The notes beneath the pieces were generated by a model. The model made no database searches and had not been told where the DNA came from. It saw only the letters and a program-made list of their open reading frames with translations. From the NCBI RefSeq assembly GCF_022811525.1, contig NZ_CP063982.1, positions 558,001 to 622,000 on the forward strand: a DNA stretch of 64,000 nucleotides, given 5' to 3'. Position numbers and translations under genes: made by a program. Below, one piece after another: positions 38,402 to 47,387 of this stretch. This DNA is from Orrella daihaiensis. Its GTDB lineage: Bacteria; Pseudomonadota; Gammaproteobacteria; Burkholderiales; Burkholderiaceae_B. Position 1 is the stretch's first letter; each line of letters starts with the position of its first letter.

Positions 38402-39541
38402 ATGAATGATATATCCATGCAGTTTGCAGATTTCTGGCGCATTGTCATGGAGGTCTGGAACTCGGGCGTCTTGGGCTATTCGGTGGGTGATGCGATTGTT
38501 GCGCTCTTGATCGTATTGGCCTTTTATGTATTCAGGGGCGTGTTTCGGCGTGTGATCATTGGTGCGATTGAGCGTTGGACCAAGCGCACAAAAAACACGA
38601 TCGATGATCAGATCAGTCATGCGATCGGTGGCCCCCTGCAACTGTTGTTCGTGGCTTTAGGTGTTTTCTTTGCATTTCAATACCTTGGGCTACGTGGCGA
38701 ATTTGATGAGCTTGGTGACAACCTTGTACGCAGTCTTATCGCATTTGCCATCTTCTGGGCACTGTTTAATGCGATCGAACCGCTCAGCGTCTTGTTAAAA
38801 CGACTAGAGACCATCATCACCCGTGAGATGGTGGCGTGGCTTATCACAGGGATCAAGTGGGGCGTCATCTTTCTAGGCGCTGCCACTATTTTGCAGATTT
38901 GGGGGATCCAGGTTGGTCCGATTCTGGCTGGCCTTGGTTTGTTTGGGGTGGCCGTTGCGCTCGGTGCTCAGGACCTGTTTCGTAATTTGATTGGCGGGCT
39001 GTGTATTCTGATTGAAAAGCGTTTCAAAAACGGCGACTGGATTTTAGTGGATGGGGTGGTCGAGGGCACAGTCGAGCACATTGGGTTTCGCTCCACCAAG
39101 GTCAGGCGGTTTGATCAGGCCCCCGTATACGTACCAAACCAGAAGTTATCCGATGCGGCTGTCACCAATTTCACGGCCATGACCTATCGGCGTATCTATT
39201 GGAAGATTGGCCTTGAGTATCGGGCAACGCTAGATCAGCTCAAGGTCATCCGAGATCAAATCGAAGAGTATCTGCGCACTGCGGGACCATTTGTGCAGCC
39301 GCCTTCGGCGTCAATGTTCGTCCGCTATGACGCTTTTAATGCTTCGTCGATTGATTTGATGCTCTACACCTTCACCAAAACTACGGTATGGGGTGAGTGG
39401 CTAGAGCATAAAGAAAATTTGGCATACCGCGTCAAGGAAATTGTCGAGGGAGCGGGTTGCTCATTTGCCTTTCCCAGCCAGTCGATTTATATCGAAAAAC
39501 ATCCTGAAGGTGCACCCGAGCCGTTTGTGCCACCCAACTGA
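38402..39541 (+). CDS. Mechanosensitive channel, MscS family
   Basis: MscS channels open under membrane tension and release solutes after osmotic downshock. The 379-residue protein has four or five membrane helices, then the pore helix region with Gly/Ala spacing in ILAGLGLFGVAVALGAQDLFRNLIGG and the beta domain with FKNGDWILVDGVVEGTVEHIGFRSTKVR, ending in a C-terminal alpha/beta domain. It lies 62 bases after the sodium channel in the same direction. Confidence 0.92.
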   Translation: MNDISMQFADFWRIVMEVWNSGVLGYSVGDAIVALLIVLAFYVFRGVFRRVIIGAIERWTKRTKNTIDDQISHAIGGPLQLLFVALGVFFAFQYLGLRGEFDELGDNLVRSLIAFAIFWALFNAIEPLSVLLKRLETIITREMVAWLITGIKWGVIFLGAATILQIWGIQVGPILAGLGLFGVAVALGAQDLFRNLIGGLCILIEKRFKNGDWILVDGVVEGTVEHIGFRSTKVRRFDQAPVYVPNQKLSDAAVTNFTAMTYRRIYWKIGLEYRATLDQLKVIRDQIEEYLRTAGPFVQPPSASMFVRYDAFNASSIDLMLYTFTKTTVWGEWLEHKENLAYRVKEIVEGAGCSFAFPSQSIYIEKHPEGAPEPFVPPN

Positions 39542-39625
39542 TGGTCTAGTTTCAACAGCGCTACCCTGAGCTAGGCTTGCAAGTTAAGTAAATAAGAACT
39601 GACTAGTCACTTCAAGGAGAGAGAA

Positions 39626-40060
39626 ATGCGAATTGGATCGAGAACTCTGTTGCTTGTCGCCGATGGACAAAACGCGACCTTTTTTAGAAATACCGCCAAG
39701 GGTGAAACGATCTCACTTGAGCCGGTACATACCATGGGACTTTTTAACGAGGCTGACCGCGACATAAGCAATGATCGACCCGGTCATACCCAGGTTGGCA
39801 TGACCGAGCGACGGACATCGTACGAACACCGTGACAAGCATGAAGACAACGAAACTGAGTTTTTGAAAGGTGTGGCTTCGATGTCTGAAACCCTGATGCC
39901 ACATTACGATGAGCTGATTCTCGCGGCAGAGCCGCAGGCGCTAGGTGTGCTGAGGCAAGTTTTGCCAGATTCGTTGATGGCCAAAGTTAGCACGCAGATC
40001 GACAAGGACTACACCAAAACTGCAATGCCCGAGCTAGAGGCCTTGTTTCGTCAACTGTGA
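39626..40060 (+). CDS. Host-attachment-protein family (eRF1-like fold), function unknown
   Basis: The 144-residue protein begins RTLLLVADGQNATFFRNT and has GMTERRTSYEHRDKHEDNE and FLKGVASMS, then LILAAEPQALGVLRQVLP. This matches the family named for plant attachment in Agrobacterium, which is related to archaeal-release-factor-like (baeRF) proteins. AAGGAGAG is five bases before the ATG. Its last ten bases overlap the end of the converging gamma-glutamyltransferase gene. The attachment role is a family label, not evidence for this organism. Confidence 0.78.
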   Translation: MRIGSRTLLLVADGQNATFFRNTAKGETISLEPVHTMGLFNEADRDISNDRPGHTQVGMTERRTSYEHRDKHEDNETEFLKGVASMSETLMPHYDELILAAEPQALGVLRQVLPDSLMAKVSTQIDKDYTKTAMPELEALFRQL

Positions 40061-41628
40061 TCCGCTGCGACGGCATCGCCCCAAGGCGAATAGATCTCCG
40101 TGCAGCCGGAGTTCATCGCGTGGTTGTGCATGACTCCGGCAGGGCAGGCATAGGCGTATGGATAGACATGACGTCTTGCACGGTTAGTGGGCATCACTGC
40201 CCTTAATTCATTAATTACCTCGTCGGGCAACGTGAGATCTGCCAGAATTTGTTTGCCGCCACTGATATCAATTCTCGGTTGGTGAAACGCTTCAGACAAG
40301 GTCATCCCGTGTCGCATCAAGAACAGCGACAATTGCATAACGGCACCTAGAATCTTGCGGCCTCCAGATGCACCTACGCCAAATTGTTTGCCATCGACTG
40401 TTGTGCCAATCACTGGGCTGTAGTTGGTCAAACATCGTTTACCAGGTGCCAGCGAGTTGGGTTTGCCTGGTTCAGGATCAAACCACATGATGCCGTTGTT
40501 CAATAACAGTCCGGTTGATGGCGATGTCACGCGAGACCCAAAAATTGACAACAAGGTTTGTGTGACAGAGCATATATTGCCCTCTCGATCAACCACACTG
40601 AAGTGCGTAGTGCAGCCCGGTGCATCGGCTGATTCGTGATCTCCCATGCTGGTAAGTCGCTCACTGAAGGACTGGGTTAGTGCATTGGCGATATTGACGT
40701 AAGTCGCAGCATCGGGACGGTTACCGTTAAAGACCTGATCTGACAGCAGTGACATGGCTCTAACCAGCGTGGGTCCGCCAGTCAAGGTAGGTGCTGCATA
40801 CAGCGTGCCCCAGGGGTCAGACCAAAGAGTGGGTTCGACGATTTCAGCTTGATAGGACGCTAGGTCAGATTCACTCAGGCATCCCCCTTTTGCTTGAATA
40901 TCCTTGGCTAGCTCACGGGCGATTCGTCCCTTGTAAAAAGCTTCGGGGCCATCATCACGCAAGATGGCGAGCGTATTCGCCAACACAGATTGGTCAAGTC
41001 GCCGCTGTTCCACGGCCGTCCAGCCACTGACAATCGGCCATTTCCCTTCATCTAGAAAATAGTGCGCGGTATCGGGATCATTCGCCAGTGATTTGGCGTT
41101 AGCGCCCGTCATCAAAGCGGAGTACCAGTCTGTGAGCATACCTTGTCGTGCCAGGTTGACCGCTGGTGTGACAAGGTCAGCCCAGTGCTTGGTGGCAAAG
41201 CTGGCATGTGCAAGCCCAAGTCCCGCAACAAGACCAGGCACCGCAACCGCAGTTGCACCCATCACATTACGGTCATCAACCACATGCTGCCAGGGAAATA
41301 GGTCGCTAGCGACTCCCTTGCCACTGAGCGGGTAGTCTGCAGGATTTAGGCTTTCGGGTGCGCGCATGCCGAAATTCACGACTTGGCAGCGCTGGGTTTT
41401 AGCATGCCAGACCATCATGCAGCCCCCCGCCGCTAATCCGCTCATCCAGGGCTCGAGCACACCGAGTGCCAGAGAAGTGGCAATGGCGGCATCTACCGCA
41501 TTACCACCGTCTGCAAGGATGCTGGCACCTACGCGCGCAGCACCAATGTGTTGTGAGGCGACGACCCCATGCTCGGATTGCACGCCTGGTTTGGTCACGA
41601 GCTGGGTAGTGGAGAAATTGTCTTGCAT
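40051..41628 (-). CDS. Gamma-glutamyltransferase family protein, cytoplasmic type
   Basis: GGT enzymes cut gamma-glutamyl bonds, for example in glutathione, and mature by self-cleavage before a Thr. The 525-residue protein shows VVASQHIGAARVGASILADGGNAVDAAIA at the N-terminus and the cleavage-site region GCTTHFSVVD near residue 340. LLLNNGIMWFDP and GASGGRKI follow in the small subunit. There is no signal peptide, unlike periplasmic Ggt, so it may act in the cytoplasm, as some amidohydrolase-like members do. Substrate unknown. Confidence 0.85.
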   Translation of the reverse strand: MQDNFSTTQLVTKPGVQSEHGVVASQHIGAARVGASILADGGNAVDAAIATSLALGVLEPWMSGLAAGGCMMVWHAKTQRCQVVNFGMRAPESLNPADYPLSGKGVASDLFPWQHVVDDRNVMGATAVAVPGLVAGLGLAHASFATKHWADLVTPAVNLARQGMLTDWYSALMTGANAKSLANDPDTAHYFLDEGKWPIVSGWTAVEQRRLDQSVLANTLAILRDDGPEAFYKGRIARELAKDIQAKGGCLSESDLASYQAEIVEPTLWSDPWGTLYAAPTLTGGPTLVRAMSLLSDQVFNGNRPDAATYVNIANALTQSFSERLTSMGDHESADAPGCTTHFSVVDREGNICSVTQTLLSIFGSRVTSPSTGLLLNNGIMWFDPEPGKPNSLAPGKRCLTNYSPVIGTTVDGKQFGVGASGGRKILGAVMQLSLFLMRHGMTLSEAFHQPRIDISGGKQILADLTLPDEVINELRAVMPTNRARRHVYPYAYACPAGVMHNHAMNSGCTEIYSPWGDAVAADHS

Positions 41629-41840
41629 GGTGCAGTAGATTATCTATTGGTTAATAGGTTTGCTTCATCTTAGAGCAAAGTGATGCTCTACGGCGATCGG
41701 TGTTTGACCCGCTCACAGAAGAGGGCGTCATGGCATGCAGTGTTAGGACCTTCTTGGGTAAACCGCCTCGCAAAATGGATGCGATACACTGGATTCATTA
41801 AATTGGTGCCAACTGATCGGGCTGCTCGAAGGTAAAACTC

Positions 41841-42788
41841 ATGGGTGCGACTGCTAAACCAGTGCTTGCTTTGGCCCTAGGCGGTGGTGCCGCCCGGGGC
41901 TGGGCACACGTAGGGGTTATCAGGGCGCTCGAACAACGGGGTATCAAGCCCGATATTGTGTGCGGCACATCGATCGGTGCGTTGGTTGGTGCAGCTCACG
42001 CCAGTGGTGAGCTTGATCGGTTTGAGGCCTGGATAAAGCGCTTAACTGTCATGGACATTGTGACCTTCATGGATGTCAGTCTGAATGGCGGTTTGATCAA
42101 AGGCGAGAAGCTGATGGGATTTTTTGAAAAGACCTTTGTTGATCGACCAATAGAAAACCTACCTTTGCCGTTTGCCGCGGTTGCTTGCGATCTACATTCG
42201 GGTGCTGAAGTTTGGTTGCGTGATGGCTCCACGGCTGATGCTGTCAGGGCATCGCTCGCTTTGCCAGGATTGCTGACCCCTGTGCACTATCGTGGCAAAA
42301 CACTGGTTGACGGTGGCTTGGTCAATCCGGTCCCGGTATCGCTTGCGCGCGCCATGGGAGCTGATGTGGTGATTGCAGTAGATTTAAATGCCGACCTGAT
42401 TGGACGACATTTAAAAGACGAGGAACTTGAGCCGATTTCCGACGATGTCACACAACGTGCGGTCCCGCTTAAGGAGAATAGCGATCAGGGGAGTTGGATC
42501 AACCAACTACAGGACCAACTACACAGAAAATTGGCACTGAAGTGGCCATCCTGGAGCGACAAAGACAACCCGCCTGTACCATCGCTGTTTGATGTGGTCG
42601 CCTCTAGCATCAACATCATGCAGGTGCGTATTACACGCAGCCGAATGGCTGGAGAACCGCCAGATCTGGTGATAGCACCCAAGCTGGCAGATCTGGGGCT
42701 GATGGATTTCCATCGCGGCGAGGTCGCAATTGAGGAGGGTAGGCTAGCCGTTGAACGAGCAGTGGATCAGCTAGCTGAGTTGCTTTAA
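41841..42788 (+). CDS. Patatin-like phospholipase, RssA-like
   Basis: The 315-residue protein has the oxyanion loop ALGGGAARGWAHVGV near residue 12, nucleophile motif GTSIG (about 42-46) and the Asp of the dyad in VDGGLVNPVP near residue 156. These define the bacterial patatins that hydrolyse lipid acyl esters. There is no signal peptide or secretion domain, so a cytoplasmic housekeeping form like E. coli RssA is likely. GAAGGT precedes ATG 41841. It converges with the polyamine-type ABC operon 39 bases on. Confidence 0.88.
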   Translation: MGATAKPVLALALGGGAARGWAHVGVIRALEQRGIKPDIVCGTSIGALVGAAHASGELDRFEAWIKRLTVMDIVTFMDVSLNGGLIKGEKLMGFFEKTFVDRPIENLPLPFAAVACDLHSGAEVWLRDGSTADAVRASLALPGLLTPVHYRGKTLVDGGLVNPVPVSLARAMGADVVIAVDLNADLIGRHLKDEELEPISDDVTQRAVPLKENSDQGSWINQLQDQLHRKLALKWPSWSDKDNPPVPSLFDVVASSINIMQVRITRSRMAGEPPDLVIAPKLADLGLMDFHRGEVAIEEGRLAVERAVDQLAELL

Positions 42789-42827
42789 GCTACATCCGCG
42801 CACGCGATTGAATTGTCTGAGCCAAGC

Positions 42828-43679
42828 CTAAAACCGTTCACCACGAATGCGTTCATTGCGACGGCGTAAAAGTTCCAGCGTAATTAACAGAGCCACTGAC
42901 AATAAAATCAGCAATGTCGCCACCGCCAAAATGGTGGGATTGATTTGCTCACGAAGACCTGAGAACATTTGTCGAGGAATGGTGCGTTGCTCTGGGCCGG
43001 CGAGAAACAGTACAACCACCACCTCATCAAACGAGGTGACGAATGCAAACAACCCACCAGAAATCACACCAGGGCGAATTAGCGGGACGGTGATATCCCA
43101 GAATGCTCTGGCAGGCGATGCCCCCATGCCGACGGCTGCGTTGTAGAGGGAGCGATCAAAGCCAGCCAGTGTGGCTGTGACCGTGATAATGACAAAGGGC
43201 ACACCCAGCGCAGCGTGGGCGATGATGAGTCCCGTGTATGTGCCCACCAGATTAAATCGCGTGTAAAAAAAGAACATGCCGGCTGCAATGATGATGAGCG
43301 GCACAATCATGGGTGAAATCAACAAAGCTGTGATCAGGCGCTTAAAGGGCATGACTGGCGAGGCCAAACCAACCGCAGCAATGGTACCGAGAACGGTGGC
43401 AACGATGGCTGAGGCGATGCCAATGATGAAGCTATTCTGAATTGCCAGCGTCCATTTCAAATCGGTGAGTATTTCCGTATACCAACGAGTGGAATAGGCC
43501 GCAGGGTCAAGTGCTAGCATGCCCTCGGTGAAAGTAAAGTATGGCTCAGCATTGAAAGACAGTGGGATGATAATCAAAATCGGCAGCATCAGAAAAAGCA
43601 GAACAGCAAAAGCCGCCGTCTTTAAGCCGTAGTGCCCTAAGTAGTGCCAGAAGTTGAAGTATGCCGGTAGCTTTTGCAT
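42828..43679 (-). CDS. Polyamine-type ABC permease, PotC-like
   Basis: The 283-residue inner-membrane subunit has six predicted helices. FVIITVTATLAGFDRSLYNAAVGMGASPARAFWDITVPLIRPGV is present in pieces typical of the PotC/PotI family and includes the EAA-type ATPase contact loop. ISGGLFAFVTSFDEVVVVLFL is another PotC marker. It is the last gene of an operon ordered ATPase, binding protein, permease, permease. Substrate is probably spermidine or putrescine but could be another amine. Confidence 0.87.
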   Translation of the reverse strand: MQKLPAYFNFWHYLGHYGLKTAAFAVLLFLMLPILIIIPLSFNAEPYFTFTEGMLALDPAAYSTRWYTEILTDLKWTLAIQNSFIIGIASAIVATVLGTIAAVGLASPVMPFKRLITALLISPMIVPLIIIAAGMFFFYTRFNLVGTYTGLIIAHAALGVPFVIITVTATLAGFDRSLYNAAVGMGASPARAFWDITVPLIRPGVISGGLFAFVTSFDEVVVVLFLAGPEQRTIPRQMFSGLREQINPTILAVATLLILLSVALLITLELLRRRNERIRGERF

Positions 43680-43693
43680 GAATCAGTAATCAG

Positions 43694-44935
43694 TTAGCCG
43701 AATGACAAATTCTTGGTCCCCACGAAACGATCATAGGTCCAATACAGCAACAAGATAACGGCCAGAAGAATTGAGCCTAAGGCGGCCGCTAATCCCCAGT
43801 TGTTTGATTGCTGCATGTGAAATGCGATCAGATTCGAAATCATTTGACCTTCGGTGCCACCGACCAAGGCTGGTGTGATGTAGTAGCCCACCGAAATAAT
43901 GAACACTAACAGTGCCCCGGCCGATAGGCCAGGCAGGCTCATAGGAAGGTAGATTCTAAGAAAAGCTGGAATCGGCCGCGCACCCATCGATAGTGCAGCT
44001 CTAAAGTAGCTCGGATCAATGCCTCGCATGACGCTGTATAGCGGCAAGATCATGAAGGGCAACAGAATGTGAGTCATCGCGATGACAGTAGCAAACTCTG
44101 TGTAGAGCATTTCCATGGGTTCATTGATGATCCCAATGGCCATAAGAAATGAATTCACCACGCCGTTGGTTTGCAAAAGGGCAATCCATGAAGTGGTTCG
44201 TACCAGCAACGATGTCCAGAACGGTAGCAGTACAAACACAATCAAAAGGTTAGCCGTTTTGTCGGGCAACCCAGCAAGATAGTAGGACAGTGGGTAGCCA
44301 AGTGCGATGGTCAACAGCGTGATAAACAACGCAATGCGAAGAGTCTTGGTGTAGAGATCAACGTAGATTTTGGGGCCGTCTCTCGCTTCGATGGAGCCAT
44401 CAACGGGGTTTTTTTGAAGATCAAGTGCAGTGAGGTACTGGTCCACACTGTATGGGTTGCCTGATTGCTGTATGGTCCGCCAAATTTCAACCTCGGTCCA
44501 GCGCTTGTTAGCTTTGAACAGCGCATCAGTACCTGAGCTGGCAAGTTCGGCATCATCGATACGGCGTAACTGTCTGGCGCTAGATTGAATCACGCTACTT
44601 GCGCCTGGCAGTGAGCGGTTGATTTCACCTGCGAGGCGACCAGACGTGCGGTCGTTGGCCAGACGCTTCAAGTCAAGTGCGAACTGGTTCATGACCTCGC
44701 GAGGTGGCATCTGTTGTCCATCCCAATCCGCCATTTTGTCAAGCGTATCGGGGATTAGGTCAGCAACGGTTGGCTCATGGATGCTGCGAAAGAGCATAGA
44801 GGCAATCGGTGCCACAAAAGCAAACAATAAAAACGCGAGCAGAGGTGCCACGAACAGAAACGCCACGAGTTTGCGACGCCGCAGTTCTGCGTATGCACTG
44901 GCTCGGTCCTGGCGTGATAGGGTCATCTCACTCAT
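43694..44935 (-). CDS. Polyamine-type ABC permease, PotB-like with a long periplasmic insertion
   Basis: At 413 residues this is about 120 longer than usual PotB. After the first helix (VAFLFVAPLLAFLLFAFV, about 28-45) comes a hydrophilic, helical stretch to about residue 185, including WDGQQMPPREVMNQF and VEIWRTIQQSG. The normal permease core follows, with FWTSLLVRTTSWIALLQTNG and the contact loop AALSMGARPIPAFLRIYLPM. The insertion is expected to be periplasmic and could contact the binding protein. It lies 14 bases before the PotC-like gene. Confidence 0.87.
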   Translation of the reverse strand: MSEMTLSRQDRASAYAELRRRKLVAFLFVAPLLAFLLFAFVAPIASMLFRSIHEPTVADLIPDTLDKMADWDGQQMPPREVMNQFALDLKRLANDRTSGRLAGEINRSLPGASSVIQSSARQLRRIDDAELASSGTDALFKANKRWTEVEIWRTIQQSGNPYSVDQYLTALDLQKNPVDGSIEARDGPKIYVDLYTKTLRIALFITLLTIALGYPLSYYLAGLPDKTANLLIVFVLLPFWTSLLVRTTSWIALLQTNGVVNSFLMAIGIINEPMEMLYTEFATVIAMTHILLPFMILPLYSVMRGIDPSYFRAALSMGARPIPAFLRIYLPMSLPGLSAGALLVFIISVGYYITPALVGGTEGQMISNLIAFHMQQSNNWGLAAALGSILLAVILLLYWTYDRFVGTKNLSFG

Positions 44936-45010
44936 GTATGTCGGGCGGTAAAAAGTTTGCGGTGTTAGAGATCGGCCGGTGCCAGGCTAGCCAGCACCGG
45001 CCGGCTCACG

Positions 45011-46069
45011 TTACTTCAAGAGCCATTCGTTGAACTTCTCACCAAGTGATTCGCCATAGTCTGCCCAGAAAATGCCGTTGGCTTTTACGCCTTTTTCCAT
45101 GTGCGAGGTAGGTAGGTCAGGGGTGACCGATGGATCAACATACGCTGCAGATGATTTGCGGGTTGGACCATAAGCCACATCAGCCATGCCCGACAAAGGC
45201 TTGGACTGGGTCGCAAACGCGATGAACTCTAAACCGAGCTGCTTCTTTTTCGATCCTTTGACGATTGACCAGACATCGAGGTCATACACGTGGCTATCCC
45301 AGACAATCGTGAACGGTTTTTTGTCTTCTTTGATGGCGCTAAAGATACGACCGTTGGCTGATTGAACCATCACGGCACCACCGTCGTTTAGAAGTTGCGG
45401 CGCTTGTGACCAGCTGTCAAACCAAACGATGTCTTTCTTGATGGTATCGAGCTTGGCAAAGGCGCGCTTTTGACCCTCTTCAGTGGCCAGTACCTCATAG
45501 ACCTTGGCGGGAGGCACACCATCAGCAATCAGAGCCCATTCCATGTTGACCTGCGGGCGCTTGCGGAATGCACGCTTGCCTGGGAATTTTTGGGTGTTAA
45601 ACAAGTCAGCGATGGTTTGGGGCTTGTTGGCACCCACGGTGTCGTTGTTGTAGGCATAAATAATGGTCCACACAATGACGCCGACACCGCATTCGTTGGC
45701 CAGTGCAGCCGGCACAAAGTCTTGCATTGCTGGTGTGCCATCATCGCCGGGCGGTAGTATGTTGCGTGGGATTTCCTCTAGCAGACCTTCAGAGCAGGCT
45801 CGCTCGAGATCGATCACCTCGATATCAACCACATCCCACTGAATATTGCCGGATTCGACTTGTGCTTTGAGTTCAGCAATCCCGCCGGAGTAATCTTCGA
45901 ACAGGATCTGATTGCCAGTTTTTTGTACAAACGGCGCAATCATGTGTTTTTCTTGAGCGGCACCGTAGGCACCACCAAACGACACCACAGTCAGAGTCTC
46001 GGCTTGCGCCGGACCCATCAGGGCCAGGCTTAGCGCCGCACCCGTTAATACAGTAGACAGCTTTTTCAT
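45011..46069 (-). CDS. Polyamine-type ABC substrate-binding protein, PotD-like
   Basis: The 352-residue precursor has a clear signal peptide ending GPAQA-ETL, then LTVVSFGGAYGAAQEKHMIAPF. That opening is typical of the spermidine/putrescine binding family (PotD/PotF). IAELKAQVESGNIQWDVVDIE and SWSQAPQLLNDGGAVMVQSANG follow. GGAGG is six bases before ATG 46069. It is second in the operon, 77 bases after the ATPase gene. The ligand within the amine/amino-acid group is not certain. Confidence 0.87.
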   Translation of the reverse strand: MKKLSTVLTGAALSLALMGPAQAETLTVVSFGGAYGAAQEKHMIAPFVQKTGNQILFEDYSGGIAELKAQVESGNIQWDVVDIEVIDLERACSEGLLEEIPRNILPPGDDGTPAMQDFVPAALANECGVGVIVWTIIYAYNNDTVGANKPQTIADLFNTQKFPGKRAFRKRPQVNMEWALIADGVPPAKVYEVLATEEGQKRAFAKLDTIKKDIVWFDSWSQAPQLLNDGGAVMVQSANGRIFSAIKEDKKPFTIVWDSHVYDLDVWSIVKGSKKKQLGLEFIAFATQSKPLSGMADVAYGPTRKSSAAYVDPSVTPDLPTSHMEKGVKANGIFWADYGESLGEKFNEWLLK

Positions 46070-46146
46070 GAGTAGCCTCCAGTCAAAAATCGGGATCGAT
46101 GAATACAGCTTGTCGTTGAGAATCCCGGGTTATTGTCATCCAGCGG

Positions 46147-47250
46147 TTAAGCTGGATACGCAAAACAGTCGCCTAATAACCAGACGATTTCGGCCTGATC
46201 GCCTTCATTAAAGGTCGGGGCAGCCGAGTCATTAAGTACTTTGACATTGATTTCACTGCCATCGGCCAGTTCGAAGTAGTAACGAATGAAGTCACCGACG
46301 TAGTGTCGAGTGACAAACTTGGCTTTCATATGATTGTCGTAGGCGTGGCTAGTCGGCAGAATAAAGAGTTTTTCTGGCCTAACAGAAAGCCTGGTTGCTT
46401 GCCCAGCTTGTATGCCGTCAGCAGCTTGCGCTTTGACTTGCTCGCCACTAGGCACTGTGACCATGGCGGTGATTCCTTCAAGTCTTTCTACCGTACCAGC
46501 GATAAAGTTGTTTTCACCGATAAAGTCAGCCACAAAGGCATTAGCCGGACGTTCGTAGAGTTCGGCGGGAGTGGCGCACTGTTGAACGACGCCAGCATTG
46601 AAAACAGCAATACGATCTGACATTGATAAGGCTTCGGTCTGGTCGTGCGTGACGTAAATGACCGTAAAGCCAATGGTTTCGTGTAGCCGCGTGATCTCAT
46701 ACTGCATCTGCTCGCGCAGCTTTTTGTCAAGTGCGCCTAGCGGTTCATCCATTAATACAAGCGACGGCTCAAATATCAAGGCGCGTGCCAAGGCCACCCG
46801 CTGGCGTTGACCACCAGATAATTGTCCAGGGTAACGGCCACCAAAGTCCTGCATTTCAATCAGTGCAAGATACTCTTTAACCCTGTCTTTAATCTCGGCT
46901 TTGCTTTTCTTACGAATTTGTAGTGGATAGGCCAGGTTCTCGGCAATGGTCATATGCGGGAACAAGGCATAACTCTGAAACACCATACCAATGTTGCGGT
47001 GGTAGGGTGCAGTGCGCGTGATCGAGACGCCATCAACAGAAATATCACCGCTTGTGACGCTTTCGAAGCCGGCAAGCATCATCAGCACGGTACTTTTACC
47101 AGACCCTGATGGGCCAAGTAGGGTGATGAATTCACCCTTGGCAACAGTCAAGCTGAAATCTTTGACAACCAGCGTTTTTTGGTCGTAGGTTTTTTTAACC
47201 TGGTTAAACACCAGGTAGTTGGCGGCAGGATCTTGTTCAACTGATTGCAT
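46147..47250 (-). CDS. Polyamine-type ABC ATPase, PotA-like
   Basis: The 367-residue ATPase has Walker A GPSGSGKS, Q-loop MVFQSYALFPHMTIAENL, signature LSGGQRQRVALARAL, Walker B LVLMDEPLGALD and the switch His in YVTHDQTEA. A C-terminal TOBE regulatory domain includes VSVRPEKLF-like residues. It is first in the operon, with paired palindromes about 25-55 bases upstream of its start and a LysR gene further upstream on the same strand. Confidence 0.92.
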   Translation of the reverse strand: MQSVEQDPAANYLVFNQVKKTYDQKTLVVKDFSLTVAKGEFITLLGPSGSGKSTVLMMLAGFESVTSGDISVDGVSITRTAPYHRNIGMVFQSYALFPHMTIAENLAYPLQIRKKSKAEIKDRVKEYLALIEMQDFGGRYPGQLSGGQRQRVALARALIFEPSLVLMDEPLGALDKKLREQMQYEITRLHETIGFTVIYVTHDQTEALSMSDRIAVFNAGVVQQCATPAELYERPANAFVADFIGENNFIAGTVERLEGITAMVTVPSGEQVKAQAADGIQAGQATRLSVRPEKLFILPTSHAYDNHMKAKFVTRHYVGDFIRYYFELADGSEINVKVLNDSAAPTFNEGDQAEIVWLLGDCFAYPA

Positions 47251-47272
47251 TCAAAACGCCTAGATAATGACC

Positions 47273-47306
47273 TCAGACATGACGTGTCTGAAATATGAAA
47301 CATATT
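47273..47306. promoter_or_regulatory. Two adjacent palindromes upstream of the PotA-like gene
   Basis: TCAGACA-TGACG-TGTCTGA (47273-47291) and AATATG-AAA-CATATT (47292-47306) are perfect inverted repeats lying end to end, 23 bases before the ATPase start codon. They look like operators, perhaps for the LysR protein encoded just upstream; that pairing is a guess. Confidence 0.5.
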
Positions 47307-47387
47307 GGGTTATACCGAAATTCGTCCTGTTTGAGTATCGGCAAGCAGGATTAAATTAATGTTTGTTAGGGATTGCACCTAGATGGC

